Counted from the stretch's first letter, positions 19,304 to 29,900 are shown. The stretch is 64,000 nucleotides of DNA from JAHBVH01 sp034432375 (GCA_034432375.1 DAOUCA010000070.1:33508-97507), one strand, 5' to 3'. Notes: generated by a model not told the origin, from the sequence alone. A program made the numbers and translations.

Positions 19304-19332
19304 ACCTGACAGGTTTTGAAAACCTGTCAGGT
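19304..19332. repeat. perfect palindrome, 14-bp arms
   Basis: ACCTGACAGGTTTT, one base, then its exact reverse complement. It lies 40 bases after the stop of the GH-like gene and before the ABC exporter genes. There is no T-run, so transcription attenuation is possible but unproven. Confidence 0.9.
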
Positions 19333-19513
19333 CTCTCCTTCGACAATTCCCCAATATCAACAAAATTCGGTACAATGTCAACGAAGGTTCGATGGTTTGT
19401 CGCGTCTCGGGGGAACGCTCAGTTTCGCAGAAAAATTTTTAGGTTCGTCTTCTAAAGTCAGCCATCCCTACGGGGCAGAGCGACCTTACCAAAGCAGCAC
19501 CAACGCAATCACT

Positions 19514-20428
19514 ATGACGCTACACACAGCTACGACAAACAGAAGCAAACAAAAGGGCAACAGCAGCGGGCTCATCACGATGGGCGATGGACGAGCAATG
19601 CGCGCCAATCAAGCGAATGTCGGTGCCCGTCTGCGTGAGCTTTGGCGCTATCGGGAGCTAGTCTTAAGCCTGGCGCTACGAGAATTGAGGGCGCGCTATA
19701 AAAATACAGTCTTGGGCTTCTTCTGGAGCTTGCTCAATCCGCTGGCCATGATGCTTGTCTTCACCATGGTCTTTACCGTCTTTATCCACAACAGCGAGTT
19801 GCAAAACTTCCCGATCTTTATTCTCTGCGGCCTATTGGCGTGGAACTATTTCACCGCCGGTGTCATGGGCAGTATCAACGCCATTGTCGGCAACGCCAAT
19901 CTCGTCACCAAGGTCTATTTTCCGCGTGAAGCCTTGCCGATTGCAACGGTGCTCGCCAATCTCTTCAACTTTCTCTTGACGTTGATTTTGCTTTTTCTCG
20001 CCCTCATTCTCTTCCGTCCCCACTTTAGCCCCTGGCTTTGGCTGTTGCCTTTGGTCATCCTGATCCAGAGCTGTTTTATTCTGGGGCTGGCTTTTATTCT
20101 CAGCACGCTTAATGTCTTCTATCGCGACACACTCATGGTGATGGATGTGGCGATCTTGGCTTGGTTCTTTCTAACCCCCGTCTTCTATCCAATCAGCCAA
20201 TTGCCCCAAAACTATCTGCTCTTTGGCCATGAATTTGATCTGCACCGACTGATGTATATTCTCAACCCGATGGCATCGATCATCAGCGCCTACCGCGATC
20301 TGCTCTATTGGGGCTACCGCACCGATTTTGACTTCCTGGCGCGCACAACGATCACCTCTCTCGTCGTGCTGGCCTTTGGCTATTGGTTCTTCTGCAAATT
20401 TAGCAGCCGCTTTGGCGAAGAGGTCTAG
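19514..20428 (+). CDS. polysaccharide ABC-2 exporter permease (Wzm-like)
   Basis: The integral membrane half of a glycan exporter. The family opening ELWRYRELVLSLALRELRARYKNTVLGFFWSLLNP is clear, followed by six membrane spans, the VYFPREALPIATV loop and the late LNPMASIISAYRD motif. The open frame extends upstream to 19316, but that part crosses the palindrome at 19304-19332 and looks non-coding. I take the ATG at 19514 (304 residues); ATGs at 19580 and 19598 are also possible, as none has a clear ribosome site. Its ATPase partner begins on the next base after its stop. The exported substrate is probably the glycan assembled by the surrounding GTs. Confidence 0.9.
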   Translation: MTLHTATTNRSKQKGNSSGLITMGDGRAMRANQANVGARLRELWRYRELVLSLALRELRARYKNTVLGFFWSLLNPLAMMLVFTMVFTVFIHNSELQNFPIFILCGLLAWNYFTAGVMGSINAIVGNANLVTKVYFPREALPIATVLANLFNFLLTLILLFLALILFRPHFSPWLWLLPLVILIQSCFILGLAFILSTLNVFYRDTLMVMDVAILAWFFLTPVFYPISQLPQNYLLFGHEFDLHRLMYILNPMASIISAYRDLLYWGYRTDFDFLARTTITSLVVLAFGYWFFCKFSSRFGEEV

Positions 20429-21805
20429 ATGAACAACCAGCCACAGAAGAGTCCAAACGCGGGAAACCCCGAGCTGCAGCAGTTAGGCAGTGGGGAGCCG
20501 TTGATCAACTTTGAGCAAGTCTCTAAAAAGTTTGAACTCAACCGCCAACAGAGTCGCTCTTACCTCGATCTATTGACCAAGATCTTTCGACGTCCCAGCC
20601 AACGGGAATACTTCTGGCCGCTGCGCGACGTCAGCTTTACGATCGGCCATGGGGTCACCGTTGGTGTGATCGGGGAAAATGGCTCCGGCAAGAGTACGAT
20701 GCTCAAATTGGTCAGCCGTATTCTTGAGCCGACCAGCGGCAATATTACCGTAAGCGGGCGAGTCTCGGCCTTGCTCGAACTGGGCGCCGGCTTTCATCCC
20801 GAACTGACAGGGCGCGAAAATATTTACCTTCATGCCTCGTTGCTTGGTCTACGTCGCGAGCAGGTGCATCAGGTGCTCGACCAGATCATCCACTTTGCCG
20901 ATCTCGGCCCCTTTATTGATACACCAGTCAAACACTACTCATCCGGCATGTACGCCCGGCTCGGCTTTGCCATCGCCATTTATGTGGAACCGGAAGTGCT
21001 ACTTGTCGATGAAGTGCTGGCCGTTGGGGATGAAGCCTTTCAACGACGCTGTCTCGATGCGATCCAACGGTTGCGCGCCCGCGGGGTGACCATTCTATTG
21101 GTCTCCCACAGCTTGGGCCAAGTCTTGCAGCTCTGCGACCATGCCCTTTGGCTCGATGATGGGCATGTGATGGCGTTGGGCGAAACCAAAGAGGTGATCC
21201 AGCGTTACCTGGCCGCCGTCGATGAGGAGACGGCCCAACGCTTGCTCGATGAGAATGCCCGTTCATTGCTAGCCCCCGCCGCAGAAACAGAAGCGTCAAC
21301 TGCGTTGGAGAGTGGCCCTCGACGGTGGGGCAGTGGTCCCTTGCAGATTACCGTCGTTGAAATGCTCAACGCTGGCGGTGCACCAAGTTGGTCCTTTGCC
21401 CCCTTAGACCCAGTAACCGTACGGATTCATTACCGAGCAACGAAGGCATTGAGCGAGCCGATTTTCAGCGTCTTGATCCACAAACTCGATGGCCACTATC
21501 TTTGGGCCAGCAATACCTATGATCATCCAGTTGCGCCGATCCTGCAAAGTGGCGAAGGGCTCCTGACCGTCGCCATTGAAGGATTGGCTTTGACCAATGG
21601 CCGCTATGCCCTTTCCGCCGCCGCTTATGCCGAATCGGATTCACCGCACTGGAGTCATCCCAGTGACTTTCATGATCAACTTTATCAATTTCAAGTTGTC
21701 TCCAGCACGGTGATCCACGGCGATGTCGTCATGCCGACAACCTGGGCTCACCCCAGCCGGCCGACCGTCGCGCCATCCCTACAACCGGAGCACGATTATT
21801 CTTGA
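20429..21805 (+). CDS. polysaccharide ABC exporter ATPase with C-terminal Wzt-like domain
   Basis: Cytoplasmic ATPase partner of the permease, which ends on the base before this ATG. Walker A GENGSGKST at 82-90, signature YSSGM at 170-174, Walker B VLLVDEVLAVGD at about 190-201, and a Q-loop region in LLELGAGFHPELTGREN, all typical of Wzt/TagH exporters. Residues about 300-440 form a beta-rich extension (LQITVVEMLNAGG, PVTVRIHYRA, FSVLIHKLDGHYLW) resembling the Wzt C-terminal domain, which in the O9a-type systems recognises the capped end of the glycan chain. Its presence suggests export of completed, end-modified chains; nearby methyltransferases could supply the cap (inference). Confidence 0.93.
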   Translation: MNNQPQKSPNAGNPELQQLGSGEPLINFEQVSKKFELNRQQSRSYLDLLTKIFRRPSQREYFWPLRDVSFTIGHGVTVGVIGENGSGKSTMLKLVSRILEPTSGNITVSGRVSALLELGAGFHPELTGRENIYLHASLLGLRREQVHQVLDQIIHFADLGPFIDTPVKHYSSGMYARLGFAIAIYVEPEVLLVDEVLAVGDEAFQRRCLDAIQRLRARGVTILLVSHSLGQVLQLCDHALWLDDGHVMALGETKEVIQRYLAAVDEETAQRLLDENARSLLAPAAETEASTALESGPRRWGSGPLQITVVEMLNAGGAPSWSFAPLDPVTVRIHYRATKALSEPIFSVLIHKLDGHYLWASNTYDHPVAPILQSGEGLLTVAIEGLALTNGRYALSAAAYAESDSPHWSHPSDFHDQLYQFQVVSSTVIHGDVVMPTTWAHPSRPTVAPSLQPEHDYS

Positions 21806-21924
21806 GGCGAGCCCGAATATCATAAACCTTCACCAATGAACCGAAAGATGCATCGCAGCCGCTAACAACTGCCTAGTGCCGCAAACAGTTCATGTTTAGA
21901 AGTTCTTGTTTGTGATCAGGAGGA

Positions 21925-21978
21925 ATGATTTCTAAACATAACGCGGCCCAACCACTAGATAGGTCACCTCATGAATGA
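21925..21978 (+). CDS. possible 17-residue leader peptide upstream of the methyltransferase
   Basis: AGGAGG at 21918-21923, one of the best ribosome sites in the window, serves an ATG at 21925 rather than the methyltransferase. The 17-codon frame (MISKHNAAQPLDRSPHE) ends with TGA at 21976, overlapping the methyltransferase ATG (21971) by eight bases. The same span lies within an inverted repeat (ATGTTTAGAA and TTCTAAACAT). Translational coupling or attenuation is plausible; it may also be chance. Confidence 0.4.
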   Translation: MISKHNAAQPLDRSPHE

Positions 21979-23077
21979 TGTTAAGGCAACACCGCCCACT
22001 TCTCCCGCCCATGCACAATCAAACCCTGTGGTAGCCGATGCGCAGAATCTGGAATATCGCTACTACCAGTACCTGCGCGGCAATCAATACGCCACGACCG
22101 AGGCTTTGCTAGGGGTGCTGCGCTGGTACCTGCCCTACGTTGAAGGCTTTACACGCGTGCTCGACATCGGTTGCGGCCACGGTGAATTTCTGCAGCTATT
22201 GCAAGCGCATGGCCATGAAGCCGTCGGTATTGATATTGATCCAGCGATGGTGGCCACCTGTCGCGAACTGGGGCTGACTGCCTACCAAGGCGACGCCGGC
22301 GAGTGGCTGGCCGGCCAAGAAGAGCAATTTGATGCCATCTTTTCCTCCAATGTGATCGAACATTTAGACGCTCAAAGGGTACAAGCGTGGATCCGGCAAG
22401 CATACGGAGCGCTGCGCCCTGGCGGGCTGCTTCTTATCGGCACCCCCAATCCCGAATCCTTGATCGTCCAATTTCACGAATTCTGGCGCGATCCAACGCA
22501 TGTGCGCCTCTATAGCCGGCAGCTCGTCGAGTTTTTCTTTGCCGACGCCGGCTTTGGCAATATCCAGAATGACAACAACGGAGCCGCGGCTTGGGATGGC
22601 ATCGATCAGCTGCTCACCCCGATGGCCCAACCTGAGCAGCCGACAGTCGCGAAGATACCACCGTTTGATCCTGTTCCCATCTCACTACACCCTTTGCCGC
22701 CCGCCCCGCCAGCGTCGGCACCGATGCGCCAACGGTTGGCCTTTCGGTTGCTCAACTTTGTCTATGGCAAGTTTCTTGAGCCCTATATAGCCCTGATCCG
22801 TAGCGATCAGGAGCGCCAAGGTCAACAGATGGCAAAGATGCAGACGACCCTACGTCAAGTAGAGGAACACAATGGGTTGCTCGAAGAGGCGATGCAGAGA
22901 ACCACTAGCCAACTCCATACATACCTGCAACAAGTAGGAAATAGCTTTCACTTTATGCACCCCCCGCGCGAATACTTTGTCTATGGCTATAAACCAACGG
23001 CCAAGGGACCCAACGTTACAGCGGCTACAGCGACAGGCAGCGCAATAACCACAACGACTGATGTCCCGCAGGAGTAG
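21971..23077 (+). CDS. class I SAM-dependent methyltransferase with coiled-coil tail
   Basis: 368 residues. The Rossmann-type SAM site LDIGCGHGEF is at about 64-73, with the acidic post-II residue in GIDIDPAMV and the post-IV segment FDAIFSSNVIEHL, then LRPGGLLLIGTPNPESL. After residue 280 a heptad-like stretch (RQVEEHNGLLEEAMQRTTSQLHTYLQ region) suggests a coiled coil, as in the chain-terminating WbdD-type proteins that govern O-antigen length. It sits directly downstream of Wzm/Wzt, where such a terminator would be expected, but no kinase domain is present. Sugar O-methylation or chain capping is the best inference. Confidence 0.85.
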   Translation: MNDVKATPPTSPAHAQSNPVVADAQNLEYRYYQYLRGNQYATTEALLGVLRWYLPYVEGFTRVLDIGCGHGEFLQLLQAHGHEAVGIDIDPAMVATCRELGLTAYQGDAGEWLAGQEEQFDAIFSSNVIEHLDAQRVQAWIRQAYGALRPGGLLLIGTPNPESLIVQFHEFWRDPTHVRLYSRQLVEFFFADAGFGNIQNDNNGAAAWDGIDQLLTPMAQPEQPTVAKIPPFDPVPISLHPLPPAPPASAPMRQRLAFRLLNFVYGKFLEPYIALIRSDQERQGQQMAKMQTTLRQVEEHNGLLEEAMQRTTSQLHTYLQQVGNSFHFMHPPREYFVYGYKPTAKGPNVTAATATGSAITTTTDVPQE

Positions 23078-23080
23078 TGC

Positions 23081-24295
23081 GTGAACGTTGCTTTTCTGAC
23101 GCCTACGCTACCTTGGCCGGCAAATACCGGGGGCACGCTGCGCACCTATTATCTGCTACGGGGGCTTGCCGCACGCCACGCAGTGGATCTAATCTGCTTC
23201 CACTATGGTGCGCGACCAGCCCTTGGACCATTGGCGACCTTCTGTGCAAATATACATACAATTGCGCTGGGGGAATCCTATACCCGGGCTCGTCAACTGC
23301 GCAATCTGTTTGGGAGGCAGCCACAGGCGGTCTCCTATTTTACAACCGTACGCGCGCAGCACCAGGTCACCGCGCTACTTGCCACGCCTTATGACCTCGT
23401 GGTCTGCGACGAGGTGATGATGGCAGCCTATCTGCGGCGTCAAAGCCAAAGCGCCACATCCTCGCGCCTGCTCATCCGCCCCAAAATTGATCATCAACAT
23501 TACCAAGAGATGGCCGTTGGCCGACCGTGGGGCATCACCAAATTTCTCGATTGGCGTGAAGCGCAACGCTTACAGCGGTATGAGCAACGGATGCTCACCT
23601 ACTTCCAGCGTGTCGTCGTTTGTTCCCCGGAAGATAGCGCAATTACGCGAACCCAATCACCCACAATTGCCATCGAAGTTATCCCCAATGGCGCCGATAC
23701 CGATTACTATCAGCCACCTGCTCTGTCACCTGTTTCGGCAGAGGACTCACGATCAGCGCCCAAGCCGACCATCCTACTCTTGGGCACGATGCACTACTAT
23801 CCAAATATCGACGCCGTACGCTACTTTTTTGACGAGATATATTCAACGCTGCGCGCCCGCTATACGAATCTACAGGTGCTGATTGTCGGCCATCAACCAC
23901 CGCCAGCGATCAGAGCGCTGGGCGATCAGCCAGGGGTTACCGTTACCGGCAGCGTTAGCGATGTCCGTCCCTACTTGGCGCGTAGTTCCCTGCTGGCGGT
24001 GCCGTTGCGCCTGGGCGGCGGCACCCGGCTGAAGATCACCGAAGCGCTGGCGGCTGGTCTGCCTGTCGTTTCTACCCCCATCGGAGCACAGGGCTTGGCC
24101 GTCAAGCATGAAACACATCTGCTGCTCGCCGAGGAGCCGGCCGCCTTTTGTAGCGCTATTCAACGGCTGCTCGATGATCCATCACTTGGTTGCCGATTAG
24201 CTGAAGCGGGGCGCAAACTGGTAGAATCGCAGTACAGTTGGCAAGCGCTTGGCCAACACTTTGCCAACGTTTGTGAAGCGACCGTGGGTGGCTGA
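23081..24295 (+). CDS. glycosyltransferase (GT-B, stp1/TIGR03087-like), copy 1
   Basis: A 404-residue sugar transferase starting at GTG, four bases after the previous stop and with AGGAG about 8 bases upstream. The N-terminus NVAFLTPTLPWPANTGGTLRTYYLLRGLA and the C-lobe segment RLGGGTRLKITEALAAGLPVVST match the PEP-CTERM/EpsH-associated sugar transferase group. KIDHQHY and VVCSPED, also present in the next gene, mark the two as paralogues. The stop codon TGA lies inside a GGCTGAGCCTGTCGAAGCC palindromic repeat, so the last residues may have been set by insertion of that repeat. Confidence 0.87.
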   Translation: MNVAFLTPTLPWPANTGGTLRTYYLLRGLAARHAVDLICFHYGARPALGPLATFCANIHTIALGESYTRARQLRNLFGRQPQAVSYFTTVRAQHQVTALLATPYDLVVCDEVMMAAYLRRQSQSATSSRLLIRPKIDHQHYQEMAVGRPWGITKFLDWREAQRLQRYEQRMLTYFQRVVVCSPEDSAITRTQSPTIAIEVIPNGADTDYYQPPALSPVSAEDSRSAPKPTILLLGTMHYYPNIDAVRYFFDEIYSTLRARYTNLQVLIVGHQPPPAIRALGDQPGVTVTGSVSDVRPYLARSSLLAVPLRLGGGTRLKITEALAAGLPVVSTPIGAQGLAVKHETHLLLAEEPAAFCSAIQRLLDDPSLGCRLAEAGRKLVESQYSWQALGQHFANVCEATVGG

Positions 24296-24311
24296 GCCTG
24301 TCGAAGCCCCA
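24290..24311. repeat. REP-like palindrome core (family A) supplying a stop codon
   Basis: GGCTGAGCCTGTCGAAGCC sits across the 3' end of the glycosyltransferase gene; its TGA is the gene's stop codon. Confidence 0.8.
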
Positions 24312-24354
24312 ACGACCGCTAAATGATGACCAATGACGATCAGGAGAAACTTCT

Positions 24355-25611
24355 TTGCGTGCGGCTGTGATAACCCCATACTTACCCTGGCCGGCCGACA
24401 CCGGTGGGAAACTACGTTCCTATTATCTGATCAAGGGGCTGGCAGCGCAGGCCGAGGTTGATCTCTATACGGTTTGCTATGGATCACCGCCACCGGCTGG
24501 CGGGTTGCTCGATTTTTGCCGCAGCGTGCAGATTGTCCCATTGACGCCAACACCCCATCGCCAACAGTTGATCCGCCATTGGATCGATAAGCGTCCCCGG
24601 TCGGTACGCTACTTTCAAGACGAACAGAGTCTGGTAACGATCCGGGCACGGCTCGAAGAAAAGTATGATCTGCTCATCTGTGACGAAATTGCCATGGCTT
24701 CCTATTTCGATGATCTGCATCACCATGCCGGGACGCCACGCATTATCATGCGCCAGAAGATTGATCATCTGCACTATCGCGAAACCGCCGCCAGCCGCCC
24801 CGTCGGCATGCAGCGCTGGCTCGACGCGCTGGAAGCGCGCCGTCTGCAACAGTATGAAACGCGCATGATGCCCCGCTTTCAGGGGGCCGTTGTCTGCTCC
24901 CCAGAAGATGGCACAATTGCGGCGCAACAGGGGCATAACTTACCGATCGAGGTGATCGTCAATGGGGCCGATGTGGCATACTTCGTGCCCAATCGCCAAC
25001 CGGATCCAGAACCGACGTTGTTGCTGCTTGGCACGATGCACTATCAGCCCAATGTGGATATGGTGCTCTACTTTTTCCGCACCATCTATCCACAGCTGCG
25101 CCAGGCGATCCCAAACCTACAGGTCTTCATCGTCGGTCACCTGCCCCCCCCAGAGATCAACGCGCTGGCCACCTTGCCCGGCGTGACCGTCACCGGCAGC
25201 GTCGCCGATGTACGCCCCTATATCAATCGCAGTTGGCTGCTAGCCGTGCCGCTACGGCTGGGCGGCGGCACCCGCCTCAAGATCATCGAAGCGATGGCCG
25301 CCGAGTTGCCGGTTGTTTCGACCAGTGTGGGTGCGCAGGGGCTAACGTGGTTTGGCAATGATGCCATTACACTTGCCGATCGGCCAGATGAATTTGTCAG
25401 AAATGTGTTGAGGCTATTGCAAAATCCATCGTTGCGAATAAAGCAGGCACAGCAGGCACATCGGATTGTGCAAGAGCACTATAGCTGGCAAACACTTGGC
25501 AATCAGTATACACAATTTTGCCTAGACATGGTCGGTAACCGCAATAGTACAGCTACAGCTAGCCCACCCCATCAACCAAAGCCCGCTACGATACACAGAG
25601 ACATTGGATAA
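24355..25611 (+). CDS. glycosyltransferase (GT-B, stp1/TIGR03087-like), copy 2
   Basis: Paralogue of the preceding gene along its whole length (AVITPYLPWPADTGGKLRSYYLIKGLA, KIDHLHYRE, VVCSPEDG, VTGSVADVRPY, RLGGGTRLKIIEAMAAELPVVST). The start is TTG at 24355 with AGGAG 8 bases upstream, the only good initiation site in the frame. It is cytoplasmic, probably adding a sugar to the same lipid-linked acceptor as copy 1. Tandem duplication with retained motifs suggests the two act at successive steps, though the specificity cannot be read. Confidence 0.87.
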   Translation: MRAAVITPYLPWPADTGGKLRSYYLIKGLAAQAEVDLYTVCYGSPPPAGGLLDFCRSVQIVPLTPTPHRQQLIRHWIDKRPRSVRYFQDEQSLVTIRARLEEKYDLLICDEIAMASYFDDLHHHAGTPRIIMRQKIDHLHYRETAASRPVGMQRWLDALEARRLQQYETRMMPRFQGAVVCSPEDGTIAAQQGHNLPIEVIVNGADVAYFVPNRQPDPEPTLLLLGTMHYQPNVDMVLYFFRTIYPQLRQAIPNLQVFIVGHLPPPEINALATLPGVTVTGSVADVRPYINRSWLLAVPLRLGGGTRLKIIEAMAAELPVVSTSVGAQGLTWFGNDAITLADRPDEFVRNVLRLLQNPSLRIKQAQQAHRIVQEHYSWQTLGNQYTQFCLDMVGNRNSTATASPPHQPKPATIHRDIG

Positions 25612-25617
25612 GTTTTA

Positions 25618-26940
25618 ATGGCACAGACGCCTCTCACGATTGCAATCATGAGCAATCTATATCCGCCTTATGTCATCGGTGGAAATGAACTTTTTATACG
25701 GGATGTAGCAGAAGCACTGCGCGAGCGTGGACACCGTGTACACATTTTGACCGGCCACGGGCGCGAGTTTCCCAATAATGAACAGACTCATCAGGTACTA
25801 AATCTGGAGCTTGATTACAAAGACGATATTTTTTTGGGTGGAATACCTCTCAACCTAAGACGGGTGTTGCAGTGGCATCTCTTTAGCCTTTCCGCTTACA
25901 AAGATGTCTTACAAGCATTAAAGAAGATCCAACCGGACTTAATCGTTGCATCAAACCTCTATATGGCGTCCGCTGCTCCCTTAATTGCCGCACGACGGTT
26001 GCCATCTCCGTTGGTTGTACAGCCAATGGATAAATGGCTTGTCTACAGTCTTAGCGATATCGGGATGTTAATTCCTGCCCACACACGGTTGCAAAAGCTA
26101 GCCTTAATAGGAATAAAGTATGGGTTACAGCCACTGTTGCGGCTACTCGGTCGCCCAGATTATATTCTGGCAGTCTCTGAGTTTATTCGTAACGTCCATA
26201 CTCGTGCCGGCTTTAATGCAGAGCAAAGTAAAGCCATTTACCTGGGGATTCCCATTGAGCACTTTCCTTACCAACCACACCCTTTTCCCCAAACCCGTCC
26301 ATGGCGTGCACTCTTTGCCGGCCAACTGTGGCATGGGAAAGGCCCACAGGTCGCCATTGAAGCGATTAGTAGGCTGCGCAATTATCCGGACCTACCGCCG
26401 GTCGAGCTAAGTATTTGCGGATCTGGAACCCCATTGTTTCTTAATCAACTGCGTGAGCAAATTGATACGCTGGGACTACGCACACAAGTTCACCTTCGAG
26501 GATTCGTTCCGCGTGACCAATTAAAGACAGAGCTCAACCAGCATGACTTGTTTCTCTTCTGTTCCATTTGGGATGAACCCTATTCAATCGTCTTGCAAGA
26601 AGCACTCGCTACCGGCATCCCGACCATCGCCACCACCGCAGGCGGCACCCCGGAAACGATGGTTGATGGTAAGCACGGGCTCCTGGTTGAACCCAATCAA
26701 CCAGAAGAGCTTGCCAATGCCATACGAACGCTAATGAGTGACCCGGTACTATATGCACAAGTTGGCCTTCAAGCGGCCGAAGATGTACGGAATCAACGAG
26801 CGTTCACCAAATATGTCGACGAATTGGAAGCAATCTACCAGGGGATCGTATCTGGCCATCGCTCTAATCATCCCATCGCCTTTGAGCGGTCAGCCATGTC
26901 AAGTGCCTTAGCACAGCAGCACACAATTCAGGGAGAGTAG
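25618..26940 (+). CDS. glycosyltransferase, family 4
   Basis: 440 residues with a typical GT4 layout: N-lobe IAIMSNLYPPYVIGGNELFIRDVAEAL with the YPPYVIGG acceptor loop, and C-lobe with ALFAGQLWHGKGPQVAIEAI, VELSICGSGT and EPYSIVLQEALATGIPTIATTAGG carrying the E-x7-E motif that binds the donor nucleotide sugar. The ATG is 6 bases after the previous stop. The codon use looks slightly AT-richer than in the two GT genes upstream, hinting at a separate origin. It is followed four bases later by the giant fusion gene, so all three GTs and the fusion appear to be one operon. Confidence 0.9.
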   Translation: MAQTPLTIAIMSNLYPPYVIGGNELFIRDVAEALRERGHRVHILTGHGREFPNNEQTHQVLNLELDYKDDIFLGGIPLNLRRVLQWHLFSLSAYKDVLQALKKIQPDLIVASNLYMASAAPLIAARRLPSPLVVQPMDKWLVYSLSDIGMLIPAHTRLQKLALIGIKYGLQPLLRLLGRPDYILAVSEFIRNVHTRAGFNAEQSKAIYLGIPIEHFPYQPHPFPQTRPWRALFAGQLWHGKGPQVAIEAISRLRNYPDLPPVELSICGSGTPLFLNQLREQIDTLGLRTQVHLRGFVPRDQLKTELNQHDLFLFCSIWDEPYSIVLQEALATGIPTIATTAGGTPETMVDGKHGLLVEPNQPEELANAIRTLMSDPVLYAQVGLQAAEDVRNQRAFTKYVDELEAIYQGIVSGHRSNHPIAFERSAMSSALAQQHTIQGE

Positions 26941-26944
26941 GTCC

Positions 26945-29900
26945 ATGTCGCGCTCAGGCTATCGCTTGGACAATCTCCAGCCCTATGGCATTGGCTTAGG
27001 GAGCGTTGGGCTGCTGGCCGTTGTTCACTGGCTCCTAATCGGTTTAGCCACAGTTGGCACATTCACGCTGTGGCCGCTTGTGCTACCACTGCTCTTCCTT
27101 GCTATTGTCGCTGCTGGGGTGACATTCTGGCGACTCTCATGGATTGATCGCATCGTAGCCGTTGCGCTCATCTTGATTGGCTTAAGCCTCTACCTACCGC
27201 CGGCCGAAGAGTTGGCGCTCACCGGCGATGCGGCCATTTATACCAATGAAGGCATCTTTGTCGCTCGTACCGGAGGGCTACAAGCGGTCCACGAACCCCT
27301 TGCACTCTTACCGCCAGCGACACGCACCCTCTTTGCCGTCACTTCGGCGGAGCAGTTTCCCGCCCGGCCAATCCAATCCTACGATGGCATGGTCTATCGC
27401 AGTTACTATCTAGCCGACACCGACACTGCAGCCATCGAAACCAGCCGTATGCCATTGACCACGGTCTGGTTTGCCTTTGTCTATGCGCTGGCGGGTGTGC
27501 GGGTGGCGCTCTATAGCACACCGCTCTTTGCCATTTTGAGCCTCTTATTGCTATACGCAATTGCACGACGCATCGTGAGTTGGCCGATTGCATTGGCTGT
27601 CAGCGTATTGATGGCCGTGAGCTATATGCAGATCTACTTCGGCCGCATCAGCTATGCTGAAATTTTTGGTCAGTTCTGGACCTTGGCAGGGATGTTGGCC
27701 GCGTTCTACTGGATCGAACGGCGCAGGCCACTGTTGCTGGTGGTAGCCCTCTTTTTTTGGGCCACCACCTGGGCCGGGCGGATCGATGCCCTGCTTTTGG
27801 TGCCAGCCATTACGCTGCTCTTCCTCTACGCCGCGCTTGAACGGGATCGACGTACGCTTGGTGCCGTGCTGCTCAGCCTGCCGCTCTTGGTGGCGCTGAT
27901 CGTGCTCGGCACCAATCCCGCCTATGCCGGGGCAACCTACGAAATTCAAGTGTGGCGTTGGCCCTGGTTTGGTCAGGCGCTCATTGGGCTGCTCGCCCTT
28001 GTACCCATCAGTACGGGGATTGTTTGGCTCTTTGGGAAACAGATTCAACGGCTATTACAACGGCTAGCACCGGCTCTTCACACAATTGCGTTTTTGGCAT
28101 TGGCCTTTGTGATCCTCTGGTCTACTGTACCCAACCCACTGCGCGACGCTACCATCACACGCAACTACCAGGAGATCATCTGGTTTAGCAGCGCCTACCT
28201 GACGCCACTCTTTTATTGGCTGGTGCTGCTGGGCGTTGGCCGGCTGCTCTTTGGCGGCTATGATGGGCGCACCTTCTGGTTGCTGACCACCTTTGGCGGT
28301 CTTGCCACCGTCTATTTTTACACCTATACCTCGTCTCATGGCTATCCGGTCTCCCTGCGGCGGCTGACGAGCGACCTCTTGCCGCTGATGAGTCTACTGG
28401 CCGGCGTGGCACTGACGACGCCGCAGCCTACCGCCGCAACCGTGAGTACCAGGCCGTGGGTCATGCTGGTGAAGACGTTTCGCTCTGTCTGGCGGTGGGG
28501 CCGGTGGGTTGCTGCCCTGTTCGTAATTGGCTGGATGGCGCTGCTCAGCCGACCACTCTGGCCGATCCACGAAGGGAACGGCACCTTTGGCGTGTTGGCA
28601 GAGCTGCACAACGCATTGCCCGCGGATGCCGTGCTCATCTTTGAAGATCAAGATAACGATTCGTGGGTTGGCTGGCTGGCTGCACCGCTCTATTCGCTCT
28701 ATGGCGATTGGACGCTACAACTCGATGGCGACACTCCCGATCCCGCGCTTTGGCAAGCGGCGCTCGATACCTTATACGCCGGCGGCCATCCGGTCTACGT
28801 TGTTACGCAGCAGGCTGACTATCCAGACGCCTTCCGCGCAGCGGGCTATAGGGCTACCTTGGAGCGCCAGCTATCCTGGCAATCGACGCTGATCGGTCAG
28901 ACCAACGCGCCCTATCCGCCCCCGGTCTGGGATTTTCTCTTTCCCATCAATCTCTATCGGCTGGAGGCTGGCAACGCCCAGCCAGGAGAAGCGGGTGATG
29001 CCGCAGCGCCAATCGAGCAACCAACGCTATCGCTAACAGCCCCCAATGGCAAGCTGCAGGTTGATCTTTTTGTCGACCCACAGGCAACAGAGGCTCAGGT
29101 CGCTTACGCGGTGACCTATGGTGGTCGTCCCATCTTGAAGCAGTCACCCTTTGCGCTGGTGCTGGCAGAAGCCGAAACGCCCCTGCGCAAGCTGACCGTG
29201 CTCGACCAGCGCAGCCACACCGTCGATGAGCGCTATGCCACGCCGTTTGGTCAATCAGCCACGATCCGTGACCATTACAATGCGTTTGACATTCACCTAC
29301 GCGAAGCTGAAGAACCCCATCGCGAAGTCCATCTACTCGTGCGTGCCTACGATCAGGGGCTAGCGCTGCGCTACCAGATTCCTGCCCAACCCAGCTGGCC
29401 AGAGCTACACCTACAGCGCGACCGCGTCGATTTTACCTTTGCCGATGATGCGCTGGCCTACTATGAAGCGGGCACAGAGGGTGAATATCAGCCGATGCCC
29501 TTGTCGAGCCTGCCGACCGTCGGTAGTGGGGTACCGAGCGAGAATCCCTTGACGGTCATCCAAAACAGTGGCCTCTTTGTGGCGATTACCGAAGCTGCCG
29601 TGGTCAACTATCCGCGCATGCTCCTGGCGCGGCAGCTAGAGACAAGCACAACGTTGACAACCATTCCGGCACCGGCTGAAGGTGCAAAAATCGCCCTGCC
29701 CATCACGGCCACCTTACCCTTTACAACGCCATGGCGCGTGTTGTTGGTAGCAGAGCGGGCCGCGGATCTGATGATGGGCAGCGACTTGCTCTACAGTCTC
29801 AATCCCCCCAGCCAATTGGCAGATACAGCGTGGATTCGTCCCGGCACGGCGATGCGCATCATGAAATTAACGACAGAAAACGCGCTGGCAGTCATTGACT

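Noticed and set aside
19316..19513. N-terminal extension of the Wzm-like permease
   Set aside because: It would encode the right arm of a perfect palindrome and has no family resemblance; the family start lies later.
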